A stretch of DNA of 64,000 bases, taken from positions 124,001 through 188,000 of the forward strand of contig CBDICY010000032.1 of the NCBI GenBank assembly GCA_965277445.1, written 5' to 3'. Source of the stretch: JAFMDF01 sp965277445 (GTDB lineage Bacteria > Bacteroidota > Bacteroidia > Chitinophagales > Saprospiraceae). Shown here piece by piece: positions 54,901 through 63,521 of the stretch (positions are counted from its first letter, which is position 1; each line of letters opens with the position of its first letter). Below the pieces are notes generated by a model, which was not told the DNA's origin, searched no databases, and was given only the letters and a program-made list of their open reading frames with translations. Position numbers and translations under genes: made by a program.

Positions 54901-55087
54901 GTTTGGAGGCAACACCTGCTACTGCGGTGACTCGTCCACCTCTAGTCGGGCCAATACAACGATATTCAAAAGTTTCTAAAATAGTCGTATCTATCCATGT
55001 TTTGGAAACGCTTACTTGTGCGGTAATTGCTGTTGTGCAAGTAAGTATTAAAAAGAGGATTAAAAATTTGAAGTATTGGTTAGGCAT
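51986..55087 (-). CDS. large BNR/sortilin-like repeat glycosyl-hydrolase-type protein
   Basis: 1033 residues with a signal peptide (1-23). Several Asp-box repeats SxDxGxTW are visible: KTEDYGITWKNI, KTTDGGKTWTHV, RSKDGGKTWSKS, KSTDGGDNWLKL and KSKDAGKTWKRM, spread over residues 80-340, plus more weakly at 520-690. They form beta-propellers as in VPS10/sortilin and sialidase-like folds. The C-terminal part (about 820-1033) is helical and includes an RNLAKQTLNNIENNKKKLAD coiled stretch. This protein type is widespread in Bacteroidota and of unknown function. It is divergent from gldA. Confidence 0.83.
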   Translation of the reverse strand: MPNQYFKFLILFLILTCTTAITAQVSVSKTWIDTTILETFEYRCIGPTRGGRVTAVAGVASKPSTYYMGATGGGVWKTEDYGITWKNISDGYFASPSIGAITVDQNNPKTIYVGTGSDGIRSNIIAGKGVYKTTDGGKTWTHVGLEKTGQIGAVEIHPTDPNTIFVAAIGQAFNANEERGLYRSKDGGKTWSKSLYISDEIGIVDMEFAPENPNIIYAAAWKAKRTPWTIISGGMKEGGIYKSTDGGDNWLKLEKGLPQGLIGKADLTVSPNDPSRVYALIEAPEEESADGRGGLYRSNDYGATFELVSHKRQLLDRPFYYCNIKADLQNADVLYASATQFFKSKDAGKTWKRMRTPHGDNHDIWINPTDSMNFVQANDGGVNVTLNGGVSWSNQFNQATAELYQIEVDDQVPYWVYAGQQDNSTLALPSLPTYLRSGGQEQILLSVGGCETGPVVPKPGNSDIVYANCKGRFGVYNKKTGQEKKYYVGASNMYGHNPKELKYRFQRVSPIHVSPHNPDVVYHTSQFVHKTTNDGKTWETISPDLTDFDPQRQVISGFPITRDITGEEFYSTIYSIRESSLQAGLIWTGANDGPVYVTQDGGKDGWKNVTPKSLPKGGRIDCVEPSNHQAGKAYFTSLRYQLGDWTPYIYKTENYGQDWQLITKGIPNDYPVRVVREDPDRAGLLYAGTEYGLFISFDDGDNWHAFQNNLPVTPISDIKVHQKDLVVSTMGRSFWILDDLSVLHASMDKVAAADAQLFQPRDEYRLRYRGTSKNSIPYYPSNAVNINYYLQATAKSPISLEILNTNGDVVRAFKSVDPAKTKVDKERNMSTEFSGRGTTPLLKTVAGLHQFRWDMRHEGIWDKDVKRSGRNGALVSPGEYTVRLKVNGQTFHENFRIKMDPKVAASGVTLAEIKAQEALNLKVRAQRNLAKQTLNNIENNKKKLADLPLDQQTKAQQKQIEQLDDLIQQFVTKKGRYHKPMLLDQFRYLNYMIDAADQQPGDDAEIRLKELAGLLKKHIAAYRKIAKMKKTDI

Positions 55088-55434
55088 AATTGAATATACT
55101 AGATTTAAAAATAGGAGGAATATATGCCCAACAAAGGTATAAAATGTTAGAAACTCTTTTTATAAAAATCGTTTTTGTCTTTCAAAAGCAGTAATCCATT
55201 ATCTTTTTATAATTTTGCGAGCACTATCACGTTTAGTTTGAGTGTCCTAAGTAAAATTTAATTTTCAATTTCAACTTCAATTTTCAATCACCTTCGATGA
55301 AAATTGAAGTTGAAGTTAAAAATGATCGACATTTTAAAATATCGATTCCGATGTATATCGGAATTGGTTTTAAATTTTGCGTAAGCGCCTAACGAATTTA
55401 TCGTTCATCATTCATCGTACATCATTTACCATCA
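55088..55434. other. divergent intergenic region with hairpin and -7 box
   Basis: A -7 box TAATTTTG at 55210-55217 faces gldA. A perfect 15-bp inverted repeat (CAACTTCAATTTTCA at 55272-55286 with 55298-55312) and the CCGAT/ATCGG pair near 55348-55361 lie in the leader. No small gene. Confidence 0.55.
55210..55217 (+). promoter_or_regulatory. -7 box upstream of gldA
   Basis: TAATTTTG matches TAnnTTTG. The leader would be about 210 bases and carry the hairpins listed for this spacer. Confidence 0.4.
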
Positions 55435-56340
55435 ATGTCTGTAATCGTTCAAGATTTAACAAAAATATACGGTCAACAAAAAGCTGTTAATAATATTAGT
55501 TTTGAAGCTAAAAAAGGAGAAGTGTTGGGTTTTCTAGGACCTAATGGTGCAGGGAAAACAACGACCATGAAAATTATTACCTGCTTTATTCCTCAATCGG
55601 CAGGAAAGGCACAAGTTTGTGGTTACGATGTGGTCACCGATCCGTTGGCAGTTCGAGCAAGAATTGGTTATTTACCAGAACATAATCCGCTTTATAAAGA
55701 TTTATATGTCAAAGAATATTTATCGTTCGTAGCAGGTTTACATAAGGTAAAAAATAAGCGACAGCGAGTAGCAGAAATGATAGAAAGAACGGGTTTGCAA
55801 CGAGAACAAAATAAACTCATTGGTTCTTTGTCCAAAGGATATCGGCAAAGAGTTGGCTTAGCTCAGGCGATGTTACATGATCCCGAAGTATTGATTTTGG
55901 ATGAACCAACTTCTGGTTTAGATCCCAATCAATTGATAGAAATCCGTCGATTGATTAAAGAATTAGGGCAAGAAAAAACGGTTATTTTCTCGACTCATAT
56001 TATGCAAGAGGTTCAAGCCCTTTGTGATAGAGTGATTATTATCAACAAAGGAAAAATGGTCGCCAATGATACGATTGAAACCTTGCAACAGAAAGTGACG
56101 GGGGAAACCGTTATTACCGTAGAATTTGCCCAACAAATTTTGCAAAAACAGTTAACAAAAATTGAACAAGTCAAAACGATTAAATCTTTAGGAAACGGTC
56201 GTTGGCAATTTATTTCTGAAAAAAACAAGGATATTAGAGGCGATATTTTCAATTTTGCAGTTGCCAATGATTTGACTTTATTAGAAATGAAAAAGGAACA
56301 ATATAGTGTAGAAGATGTATTTCAAGAATTGACAAAATAG
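55435..56340 (+). CDS. gldA: gliding-associated ABC transporter ATP-binding protein GldA
   Basis: 301 residues. The Walker A GPNGAGKTTT at 35-44, the signature SLSKGYRQRVGLAQAML near 133-149, and Walker B VLILDEPTSGLDPNQ near 155-169 are complete. The length and the downstream gldF and gldG identify GldA. In Flavobacterium these proteins are required for gliding motility, and here they may serve export of surface components. The unknown gene between gldA and gldF breaks the usual order. The start is the first ATG after a long leader. Confidence 0.9.
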   Translation: MSVIVQDLTKIYGQQKAVNNISFEAKKGEVLGFLGPNGAGKTTTMKIITCFIPQSAGKAQVCGYDVVTDPLAVRARIGYLPEHNPLYKDLYVKEYLSFVAGLHKVKNKRQRVAEMIERTGLQREQNKLIGSLSKGYRQRVGLAQAMLHDPEVLILDEPTSGLDPNQLIEIRRLIKELGQEKTVIFSTHIMQEVQALCDRVIIINKGKMVANDTIETLQQKVTGETVITVEFAQQILQKQLTKIEQVKTIKSLGNGRWQFISEKNKDIRGDIFNFAVANDLTLLEMKKEQYSVEDVFQELTK

Positions 56341-56381
56341 TGATTGGTGATTCGTAATTAGTGATTAGTAATAAGCAATAA

Positions 56382-57374
56382 ATGATGAAAAAGACTTACT
56401 TTTTAGATGCTAATATACTTTCAAGTTTTGCAAGATATTCCCCTTCTTTAAGGACAGGGCTATTAAGTTCTATCCTGCAAATTTTTAAGTTTAAAATTCT
56501 TATACAAGTTTTTAGAATTTGCAGGATTTCCTCCCTCTTTGAAGGGGGTCGGGGGGATGTAAAGTCGGTATTTTCCAGAATAGTTGGAATAATTACCAAA
56601 AACATCCCCCTAGCCCCCTTCAAAAGGGGGAATGACTCTGTGCAAACTAGAATATTAGAAAAGAAAATTAACATTCTTCCTCTTATAAAACAGGATTTAA
56701 CAGCCCAATTTTGGAAGGGAGGAGTAATAATGATACTACTCTTATTGACCATTTCCTTAAACGCCCAAAACCAATTAACCCAATCCTTCCGTTTTGAAAA
56801 TGGGGTGTATCAAACCTTTGAAGCATTTCAGCATAATAGACCAACCCATACGGGGAATATGATAGACGGCAATTTTTTCATTAATGAAAAAACCAAACAA
56901 GCAAAAGTAGAATACATTCGCTTAAAAGGAACCGGCAAAAAATTGGATTTAGATAATGTTTGGGGGGTCGTTATTCGAGGTATTCCTTATATCAAAACTT
57001 CACCAAATTTACCTGCACATAATTTAAAAGTTTTTGCTTCAATGGAAGTAAGAGGCAATATTTGCTATTATGCTTATGATGACATTGAAGAAAAAGAAGT
57101 AACCTTTAAGGCTTATAACCCTTTAATTGGTAAACCTTTTCGTACAGGAAAAGCGATGCGAAAACTACCCGTCATTAAAGAAAAAATGCTTCGGTTTTCG
57201 ACAGGGGAAGTGGCAGATTTTAATTATCAAAATTTACTAGAATGGGTAAGAGAAGAACCCGAAATAATTCAAGCATTAAAAAGTCTTGGTCCTGTTAGGT
57301 CAGAAGATAAATTATTCGATGCTTTGTTATTATATAATGATAAGCATTCTGTTACATTACCAATCAACCAATAA
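56382..57374 (+). CDS. unknown exported protein between gldA and gldF; 5' end enlarged by a repeat
   Basis: The open frame is 330 residues, but the likely native start is the ATG near 56730, giving a signal peptide MILLLLTISLNAQ and about 214 mature residues. Residues before this are encoded by a dispersed repeat (56473-56629) whose peptide (SLFEGGRGD, LAPFKRG) looks like translated repeat, not protein. The frame starts MMKK, which could be the original basic start of the signal peptide. The mature part has SFRFENGVYQTFEAFQHN and a C-terminal helix-rich part; no family recognised. Location suggests a link to the gld operon. Confidence 0.6.
   Translation: MMKKTYFLDANILSSFARYSPSLRTGLLSSILQIFKFKILIQVFRICRISSLFEGGRGDVKSVFSRIVGIITKNIPLAPFKRGNDSVQTRILEKKINILPLIKQDLTAQFWKGGVIMILLLLTISLNAQNQLTQSFRFENGVYQTFEAFQHNRPTHTGNMIDGNFFINEKTKQAKVEYIRLKGTGKKLDLDNVWGVVIRGIPYIKTSPNLPAHNLKVFASMEVRGNICYYAYDDIEEKEVTFKAYNPLIGKPFRTGKAMRKLPVIKEKMLRFSTGEVADFNYQNLLEWVREEPEIIQALKSLGPVRSEDKLFDALLLYNDKHSVTLPINQ
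56473..56629. repeat. dispersed G-rich inverted-repeat element inside the gene after gldA
   Basis: TCCTGCAAATT at 56473-56483 pairs with 56516-56526, and TCCCTCTTTGAAGGGGG (from 56533) pairs with CCCCCTTCAAAAGGGGGA (from 56613, reverse sense). The central GAAGGGGG/CCCCCTTC core is known as a widespread repeat in Bacteroidota and Cyanobacteria. It interrupts the coding frame at its start. Confidence 0.75.
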
Positions 57375-57396
57375 TAAATAATCAATCAACCATTAG

Positions 57397-58128
57397 ATGC
57401 TAAGCATATTTTATAAAGAAATTAATACTTTTTTCAGTTCTCTTATCGGCTACATCGTCATTGGTGTTTTCCTAATTTTCATGGGTTTAATGCTCTGGGT
57501 CTTTCCAGATTACAGCCTATTAAAATATAGTGTCGCTTCTTTGGATGCCTTATTTGAAATAGCGCCTTTAATCTTTTTGTTTTTAATTCCAGCTATTACG
57601 ATGCGTTCTTTTGCGGAAGAAAAACAAACTGGAACGATTGAGCTATTAGTCACTCGTCCATTGCGAGATTGGGAAATTGTATTGGGTAAGTTTTTCGCCT
57701 GTTGGTTACTCGTTATTTTTGCGCTTTTACCAACCCTACTCTATTACTATACGATGCACGAATTGGGTTCTCCCAAAGGAAATTTGGATGCTGGAGCAAT
57801 CGCTGGGTCTTATATTGGTTTGGCTTTATTAGGCGGTACTTTTGTTGCGATTGGCTTATTGGCTTCTTCTATTACCGATAACCAAATCATTGCTTTTATC
57901 CTCGCCTTATTTTTCTGTTTCCTATTCTATTGGGGTTTTGATTACTTGAGTCGATTGCCCATTTTTCTAGGCAAAACAGATGATATTGTGCAAATGATTG
58001 GTATTGATTATCACTATATGTCCATTAGCCGAGGTGTCTTGGATAGTCGGGATTTAATTTATTTTATATCGGTTATTGGGGTGTTTTTAATGGGCAGTCA
58101 AGTGGCTTTGGAAAGTCGTAAATGGTGA
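57397..58128 (+). CDS. gldF: gliding-associated ABC transporter permease GldF
   Basis: 243 residues with six membrane segments. FKEINTFFSSLIGYIVIGVF at the start, LIFLFLIPAITMRSFAEEKQ and TGTIELLVTRPLRDWEIVLG in the second part are typical of GldF. It should form the membrane channel of the GldAFG transporter. The gene follows the unknown gene by 22 bases. The end is followed by a repeat-rich spacer before gldG. Confidence 0.92.
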   Translation: MLSIFYKEINTFFSSLIGYIVIGVFLIFMGLMLWVFPDYSLLKYSVASLDALFEIAPLIFLFLIPAITMRSFAEEKQTGTIELLVTRPLRDWEIVLGKFFACWLLVIFALLPTLLYYYTMHELGSPKGNLDAGAIAGSYIGLALLGGTFVAIGLLASSITDNQIIAFILALFFCFLFYWGFDYLSRLPIFLGKTDDIVQMIGIDYHYMSISRGVLDSRDLIYFISVIGVFLMGSQVALESRKW

Positions 58129-58377
58129 CAGGATGAACGACCGATCCCGCAGGGTGAATGTCTGGGAGACATTCAAGGGAGTGAACCGTGAAACGGGTGG
58201 GATGGCTACACGATGGATGAACTAGGAGGATGCAATACGGATTCGGGCGGATTTAACGGATTTAAGCGGATTTTTTATCGAGGTTTATAGATTCTTAATT
58301 GAATTTCTTAAAAGATTTACAGGGTTTGTTTGGAGAATCTCTATTCTCTAATCTCGCCTCTCTACTCTTAAAAAAAC
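58129..58377. repeat. repeat-rich spacer between gldF and gldG
   Basis: Contains GTGAACCGTGAAACGGGTGG (about 58182-58201), the reverse complement of the motif at 5717, and CGGATTTAACGGATTTAAGC (about 58247-58266). No gene seen. It may allow separate control of gldG. Confidence 0.6.
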
Positions 58378-60072
58378 ATGAAGCAATCAATTTTAAATTT
58401 AGTATTAGTTATCGGCATTGCCATTGGGTTAAATATTATTGGTAATCATTTTTATGGGTACTTGGATTTAACCGAAGAAAAGCGCTATACCTTGACTGAA
58501 CCGACCCAAAATTTATTACAAAATTTGGATGATGTGGTGTATGTCAATGTGTTTTTGGAAGGGGAATTCCCCGCAGGATTCAAACGGTTGCAAAAAGCAA
58601 CTAGAGAAATATTAGATGATTTTCGGAGTATTTCAGGGTATATTGAGTATGAATTTGAAGATCCGATTCCTTCGGATTTATCTGTCGATGAGAAAAATGC
58701 GCGCATCAAGCAATTAAGAAATGATGGATTAAAAGCAAGAAACCTTACTATTAAAGATGGAAAAGAACAAAGGCAAATGCGCTTTTATCCTTACGCTGTT
58801 TTAAATTATAAAGGTAGAAGCATCCCAATAGATTTAGTTGGAGAGAATATTCCTGGTTTATCTTCGCATGAGGTGTTAAATAATAATGTTAGTCTACTGG
58901 AATATAAATTGACTAATGCTATTCAAAAGCTTCAAACATCAAGAAAACCTGTAATTGCTTTTACTGCAGGTCATGGAGAATTACCATATCCCAATACGCA
59001 AGATATTCGGAATGAATTAAGTGCTTTTTACGATGTGGGTGATTTGATCCTGGATAGCTTAGTACAAATTAATGCTGGAATTTCTGTATTAATTGTGGCG
59101 AAACCACGTACTGCTTTTAGTGAAAAAGACAAGTTTAAAATAGACCAATATGTGATGAATGGCGGAAAGATAATATGGTTAATGGATGCTTTAAATGTTA
59201 GCTTAGATAGTATTGGATTAAGGGGTGCTTATGCGCCTTATCCTTATTCGGAAAATACCTTTAACCTAGAAGATTTATTATTTAAATATGGTACTCGACT
59301 AAACAATAGTTTAGCAATGGATTTGCAAAGTACCAGAATACCTCAAGTCATTGATGAAAGGGGAACTACTCAATTATTTCCATGGCCGTATCATTTAGTA
59401 TCTATTCCTAACCAAAAACATCCTGTAACAAGAAGCCTTGGGCCATTAAATTTATTATTTGCCAATACTATTGACACGGCTATTCGTACAAAAACTCCTA
59501 TAACCAAAAGTGTGCTTTTATCAACTTCTGAACGAAGCAAGACACAATACTTCCCTATGCGGCTTTCATTTGAAGTGTTGAAAACAAAACCAGATTTAAC
59601 AACTTATAATAAGAAAAATCAACCACTAGCCGTATTATTAGAGGGTAAATTCCCTTCCTTATATGAAAATCGCCCTAAAGGAGATTTTTTAAAAGTCTAC
59701 GATCAATTGGGCTTTGAATATAGAACGGTAAGTGAACCCACTAAAATGATTGTAGTAGCAGATGGAGACATTATTAGTAATTACGCAGATGCTTCCCAAG
59801 GTCGTTATTTACCACTAGGTGTTAATCGGTACGAATCTAAAATAAATTTCTCAAACAAAGACTTTTTAATCAATGCCATCGAATACATGGTAGATGATAA
59901 TGGGGTGATTGCTGCTCGTTCTAAAGAGGTCAAGTTACGTTTATTGAATGAAACGAAAGCAGAAGAAGAGGAAACCAAATGGCGAATCATTAATATCCTT
60001 GTACCTTTAATTTTATTGCTACTATTTGGAATCGGGTATAATTACTGGCGACGATGGCGGTATGCAAGGTGA
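58378..60072 (+). CDS. gldG: gliding-associated ABC transporter substrate-binding-like protein GldG
   Basis: 564 residues with one membrane helix at each end (about 7-26 and 535-556) and a large soluble middle. NLVLVIGIAIGLNIIGNHFY, then YTLTEPTQNLLQNLDDVVYV are the GldG start. The soluble part carries VIAFTAGHGELPYPNTQDIR and GGKIIWLMDALN, which match the GldG/ABC-type auxiliary domain. It should work with GldA and GldF. The C-terminal tail is short and basic. A 125-base spacer follows. Confidence 0.92.
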   Translation: MKQSILNLVLVIGIAIGLNIIGNHFYGYLDLTEEKRYTLTEPTQNLLQNLDDVVYVNVFLEGEFPAGFKRLQKATREILDDFRSISGYIEYEFEDPIPSDLSVDEKNARIKQLRNDGLKARNLTIKDGKEQRQMRFYPYAVLNYKGRSIPIDLVGENIPGLSSHEVLNNNVSLLEYKLTNAIQKLQTSRKPVIAFTAGHGELPYPNTQDIRNELSAFYDVGDLILDSLVQINAGISVLIVAKPRTAFSEKDKFKIDQYVMNGGKIIWLMDALNVSLDSIGLRGAYAPYPYSENTFNLEDLLFKYGTRLNNSLAMDLQSTRIPQVIDERGTTQLFPWPYHLVSIPNQKHPVTRSLGPLNLLFANTIDTAIRTKTPITKSVLLSTSERSKTQYFPMRLSFEVLKTKPDLTTYNKKNQPLAVLLEGKFPSLYENRPKGDFLKVYDQLGFEYRTVSEPTKMIVVADGDIISNYADASQGRYLPLGVNRYESKINFSNKDFLINAIEYMVDDNGVIAARSKEVKLRLLNETKAEEEETKWRIINILVPLILLLLFGIGYNYWRRWRYAR

Positions 60073-60196
60073 AGCAGTAGGCAGTTTTACAGTTAGCAGG
60101 AAGCAAGAAAACTTATGCAGACTAAAATGCCTTATATGCTAAAAAATAATTACTTTAGCGTTTATTCTAGACTAAAACAAACTAAAAAATATCAAC

Positions 60197-60529
60197 ATGG
60201 AAAACTTACTTCAAGGCGATGGTTTTAATTTAATTGTAATGGTTATTGTCGGTGCTATTGCAGGTTCATTAGCAGCTAGAGTCATTCGAGGAGATAATTT
60301 CGGTTTTATTATTAATGCTATTTTAGGTATTGCAGGCGCTGTCGTTGGTGGACATATTTTTAATTGGTTAAAAGTTAGCCCTGGTAGTGGCATTGTAAAA
60401 ATAATTGATGATACGTTCGGCGTAAGCTTACCAGAAAACTTAGTAGGGATGGTCGTTTCAGCAACTGTCGGCGCTATTGTGATTCTTTGGGTGATGAGTA
60501 TTTTTAGAAGCAAGCGAAGTCGAAGATAA
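60197..60529 (+). CDS. GlsB/YeaQ/YmgE-family membrane protein
   Basis: 110 residues with three membrane segments. LIVMVIVGAIAGSLAARVIR and GFIINAILGIAGAVVGGHIF are the family's repeated GxxG helices; the last segment VGMVVSATVGAIVILWVMSI closes it. It is longer than the usual 80-85 residues because of an inserted loop (about 60-80). The family is linked to stress and the transglycosylase-associated name, but no enzyme activity is shown. It lies alone between gldG and menC. Confidence 0.85.
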   Translation: MENLLQGDGFNLIVMVIVGAIAGSLAARVIRGDNFGFIINAILGIAGAVVGGHIFNWLKVSPGSGIVKIIDDTFGVSLPENLVGMVVSATVGAIVILWVMSIFRSKRSRR

Positions 60530-60663
60530 TTGGTGAGTTAATGAGGGAATAAGGTGATGAGTCAATGAGGTTTTCTCATATACTCATCAACTCATTCATC
60601 TCTATCCCTTTTCTCCTACTAAACAATTTTCCTTTCTCCTTGTTTGAAGACAAAATTCAATTC

Positions 60664-61722
60664 ATGCTTCAAGCAACTTTCCAAAAATATACGCTTCAAT
60701 TCAAGCAACCTAGTGGCACTTCTAGAGGCGTACTCCGCACCAAAGATTCTTGGTTTATTTTTTTGCAAAATACTGATCATCCAACCATTACAGGTATTGG
60801 TGAATGTGGTTTACTAAAAGGCTTAAGTGCAGATGATGTGCCTGAGTATGCAACCAAAGTAGCGGAAGTATGTGCGGATATAAACAACCATGCTTATTGG
60901 CTATCGGAAGGCTTGCGCCAATTTCCTTCTATTCATTTTGGGTTAGAAATCGCTTTAAAAGACTTGGCCAATCAAGGGTCGAAGATTCTATTTCCTTCTG
61001 ATTTTACGGAGAAAGAAATGCCTGTTCCTATCAATGGCTTAATTTGGATGGGTGAAAAGCAATTTATGTTTGATCAAATCAAAACTAAATTAGCTGCTGG
61101 TTTTAATTGTATTAAATTAAAAATTGGGGCAATTGATTTTGCGGCAGAATTAGATTTATTAAAATACATTCGACAACAATTTTCTGCTAAAGAAATAGAA
61201 ATTAGGGTGGATGCCAATGGTGCTTTTAATCCATCCAATGCATTAGAAAAATTAAAAAGACTCTCCGACATTGAGTTACATTCCATCGAACAACCCATCA
61301 AACAAGGGCAATTAGAAGCAATGGCGAATCTTTGTAATCAAACACCCTTGCCAATTGCTTTAGACGAAGAACTTATCGGCGCTTTTACGCCTGAAAAAAA
61401 ACGAACCATTATTGAAACGATTCGCCCACAATACCTCATTTTTAAACCTAGTTTCATCGGTGGTTATAGCGGTACACAAGAATGGATTGACCTTTGTGCG
61501 GAATTTGGTACGCCTTGGTGGATGACTTCCGCGCTCGAATCGAATATTGGATTAAATGCAATTGCCCAATGGACCGCCGTTTTAGATAATCCAATGCCAC
61601 AAGGTTTGGGAACAGGGCAATTATATACGAATAATATTGACTCACCTTTGATGGTGGAGCATGGGCGTATTTATTATAAAAAGGATTCGGTATGGGATTT
61701 AAGTAATTTATTGAACGAATAG
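60664..61722 (+). CDS. menC: o-succinylbenzoate synthase (MenC)
   Basis: 352 residues starting at the ATG at 60664 (a longer frame begins at 60565 but adds a hydrophobic run not expected). The enolase-fold residues are seen: KLKIG (K151, K153), DANG (D183), SIEQP (E209), ALDEE (D234) and FKPS (K261). This set matches the MenC branch with acid/base lysines on both sides. It dehydrates SHCHC to o-succinylbenzoate in menaquinone synthesis. menE follows after a DUF983 gene and menF after that, so this is a menaquinone group. Confidence 0.9.
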   Translation: MLQATFQKYTLQFKQPSGTSRGVLRTKDSWFIFLQNTDHPTITGIGECGLLKGLSADDVPEYATKVAEVCADINNHAYWLSEGLRQFPSIHFGLEIALKDLANQGSKILFPSDFTEKEMPVPINGLIWMGEKQFMFDQIKTKLAAGFNCIKLKIGAIDFAAELDLLKYIRQQFSAKEIEIRVDANGAFNPSNALEKLKRLSDIELHSIEQPIKQGQLEAMANLCNQTPLPIALDEELIGAFTPEKKRTIIETIRPQYLIFKPSFIGGYSGTQEWIDLCAEFGTPWWMTSALESNIGLNAIAQWTAVLDNPMPQGLGTGQLYTNNIDSPLMVEHGRIYYKKDSVWDLSNLLNE

Positions 61723-61879
61723 AAAATGATTCCCCCACAAATTTAATTTCCCCACGAATTTCAAGTACACAAAATACCGATTTGCCGCATGGATACTAAA
61801 AATATCAGTTTAGGAATAAAACTATTCATTCCAATAAACCTTTATACCTTTACCCCTCTAAACCATTAAACCTCTATTT

Positions 61880-62272
61880 ATGGGATTCTTCAAAAAAGGA
61901 AGTAAATTATATAGCATACTCAATTTAAAATGTCCTCGTTGTCACGAAGGAAATTTATTCCATACGAGTACTTGGTCGTTTCAAGACATTACAGGCATGC
62001 CGGATAATTGCCCTAATTGCCAGCAAAATTATATGCCTGAACCTGGATTTTATTATGGTGCTATGTTTATCTCCTATGTCTTTTGGGGCTTCTTTTGTGT
62101 CATTTTTGGTGGAACTTGTATTATGGGATTGGGCTGGAGTGTGAATAAAACGACCTTGGTTATAATTGGTATTTCTGCTGTATTTTTTGTTTGGTTGTTT
62201 CGGACGTCTAGGGCAGCGTGGTTTAATGCCGTTGTGCATTATGATGCTAAATTTGCCGCTCAGAAGCAATAA
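61880..62272 (+). CDS. DUF983 membrane protein
   Basis: 130 residues. The N-terminal zinc-ribbon-like part LKCPRCHEGNLFHTSTW has two CxxC-type pairs (CPRC and CPNC), then two membrane helices (about 59-79 and 84-106). DUF983 is a Bacteroidota and alphaproteobacterial membrane family of unknown role, sometimes near electron-transport genes. It lies between menC and menE on the same strand, with 157 and 59 bases of spacer, so it may share their promoter. Confidence 0.87.
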   Translation: MGFFKKGSKLYSILNLKCPRCHEGNLFHTSTWSFQDITGMPDNCPNCQQNYMPEPGFYYGAMFISYVFWGFFCVIFGGTCIMGLGWSVNKTTLVIIGISAVFFVWLFRTSRAAWFNAVVHYDAKFAAQKQ

Positions 62273-62285
62273 ACATTTACTTTGT

Positions 62286-62304
62286 CACAGCTCGGAGAGC
62301 TGTG
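62286..62304. repeat. 8-bp perfect hairpin before menE
   Basis: CACAGCTC at 62286-62293, loop GGA, and GAGCTGTG at 62297-62304, followed by TTACTTTT. Related to the hairpins at 10874 and 20263. Confidence 0.6.
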
Positions 62305-62331
62305 TTACTTTTACCATTCATCATTAAAATT

Positions 62332-63420
62332 ATGCCTTTTGAAAGACGGTATGTGTCTCTCCTACTCAATGGAGTCAATTATACAGATGAAAAGCTAGTA
62401 GCGCCCAGTAGTGTAGGTATTAAGGCGAACGAAACTGGACAAGATTGGCAACAAAGCTTGCATCAATTCCTACTAAATTGGATGGATAAATCTGATTTTG
62501 TAACCGTTAATACGTCTGGTTCTACAGGCAAGCCCAAGCAAATTCAATTACTCAAAGAGCGCATGATGAATAGTGCGTTTATGACAGGTAACTATTTTGG
62601 GTTTAAGAGTGGACAGACTGCTTTATTATGCTTGCCTTGTGATTATATCGCTGGAAAAATGATGGTCATTCGATCAATCATGTGGGGCTTGGATTTGCAA
62701 TTAGTTCCACCTACAGGAAATCCAATGGCGGATATTGACCAACCGATAGATTTTGCAGCGATGATTCCTTTGCAAGTCGCTAATATTTTTGAACAAAGTC
62801 CTGATAAATTTAAGTTGATTAAAAGATTAATCATTGGAGGAGGGAAAGTTGATGCCCAATTACAAGTCAAATTACAGACAATTCCTACCGAATGTTACGC
62901 CACTTACGGAATGACCGAAACAATTACCCATGTTGCTATAAAAAGCTTGAATGGAAAACATCAAACGAATTATTTTCAAGGCTTGTCCAATATTCAATTT
63001 GCTACCGATGCTAGAGGGTGTTTGACCATTCATGCGCCTCGATTATCCGAGAATTTAGTGGTAACCAATGATATAGTAGACTTAAAAAATGCGCAACAAT
63101 TTGAATGGTTAGGCAGAATTGATAATGTTATTAATACAGGTGGTGTTAAAGTTTTTCCAGAAAAAATAGAAGCCAAACTTGAGCAAATTATTGATACTCG
63201 CTTTTTTATCACCTCTCTCCCCGACAAAAAGTTAGAAAATAAAGTAGTCTTAATTATTGAATCCAATAAATGGGTAAACAAAAAAATTGATGTATTAAAA
63301 CTTGATTTAAAGCAGGTTTTATCTAAATTTGAGCAACCAAAAGCCATTTATTTTATCGAACAATTTGAAGAAACACCAACAAAAAAAATGCAGCGACAGC
63401 GAACAAAAGAAAAACTATAA
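62332..63420 (+). CDS. menE: o-succinylbenzoate-CoA ligase (MenE), AMP-binding
   Basis: 362 residues starting at ATG 62332 (longer frame from 62302). The adenylate-forming signatures are TSGSTGKPK at 61-69, YATYGMTETITHV near 190, and RIDNVINTGGVKVFPEKIE near 255. The C-terminal TPTKKMQRQRTKE holds a conserved basic end with the expected Lys. This is shorter than the usual 450-500 residues, as in other compact Bacteroidota MenE proteins. It activates o-succinylbenzoate to its CoA ester. Confidence 0.87.
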   Translation: MPFERRYVSLLLNGVNYTDEKLVAPSSVGIKANETGQDWQQSLHQFLLNWMDKSDFVTVNTSGSTGKPKQIQLLKERMMNSAFMTGNYFGFKSGQTALLCLPCDYIAGKMMVIRSIMWGLDLQLVPPTGNPMADIDQPIDFAAMIPLQVANIFEQSPDKFKLIKRLIIGGGKVDAQLQVKLQTIPTECYATYGMTETITHVAIKSLNGKHQTNYFQGLSNIQFATDARGCLTIHAPRLSENLVVTNDIVDLKNAQQFEWLGRIDNVINTGGVKVFPEKIEAKLEQIIDTRFFITSLPDKKLENKVVLIIESNKWVNKKIDVLKLDLKQVLSKFEQPKAIYFIEQFEETPTKKMQRQRTKEKL

Positions 63421-63433
63421 GGTTTAACTTATA

Positions 63434-63468
63434 AAACTTTCAGAAAATTCTGAAAGTTTGTATATTTG
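63434..63468 (+). promoter_or_regulatory. hairpin overlapping menF promoter
   Basis: AAACTTTCAGA at 63434-63444 pairs perfectly with TCTGAAAGTTT at 63449-63459. The -7 box TATATTTG follows at 63461-63468. It may end the menE message and start menF. Confidence 0.55.
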
Positions 63469-63521
63469 TGTAGTCAAATCCAATTTCCCAGACTACCTCG
63501 AAAGATTTCGAGAGGCTATAG

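Noticed and set aside
60565..60663. Longer menC start
   Set aside because: It adds a hydrophobic segment; MenC is cytoplasmic, and 60664 gives the usual N-terminus.
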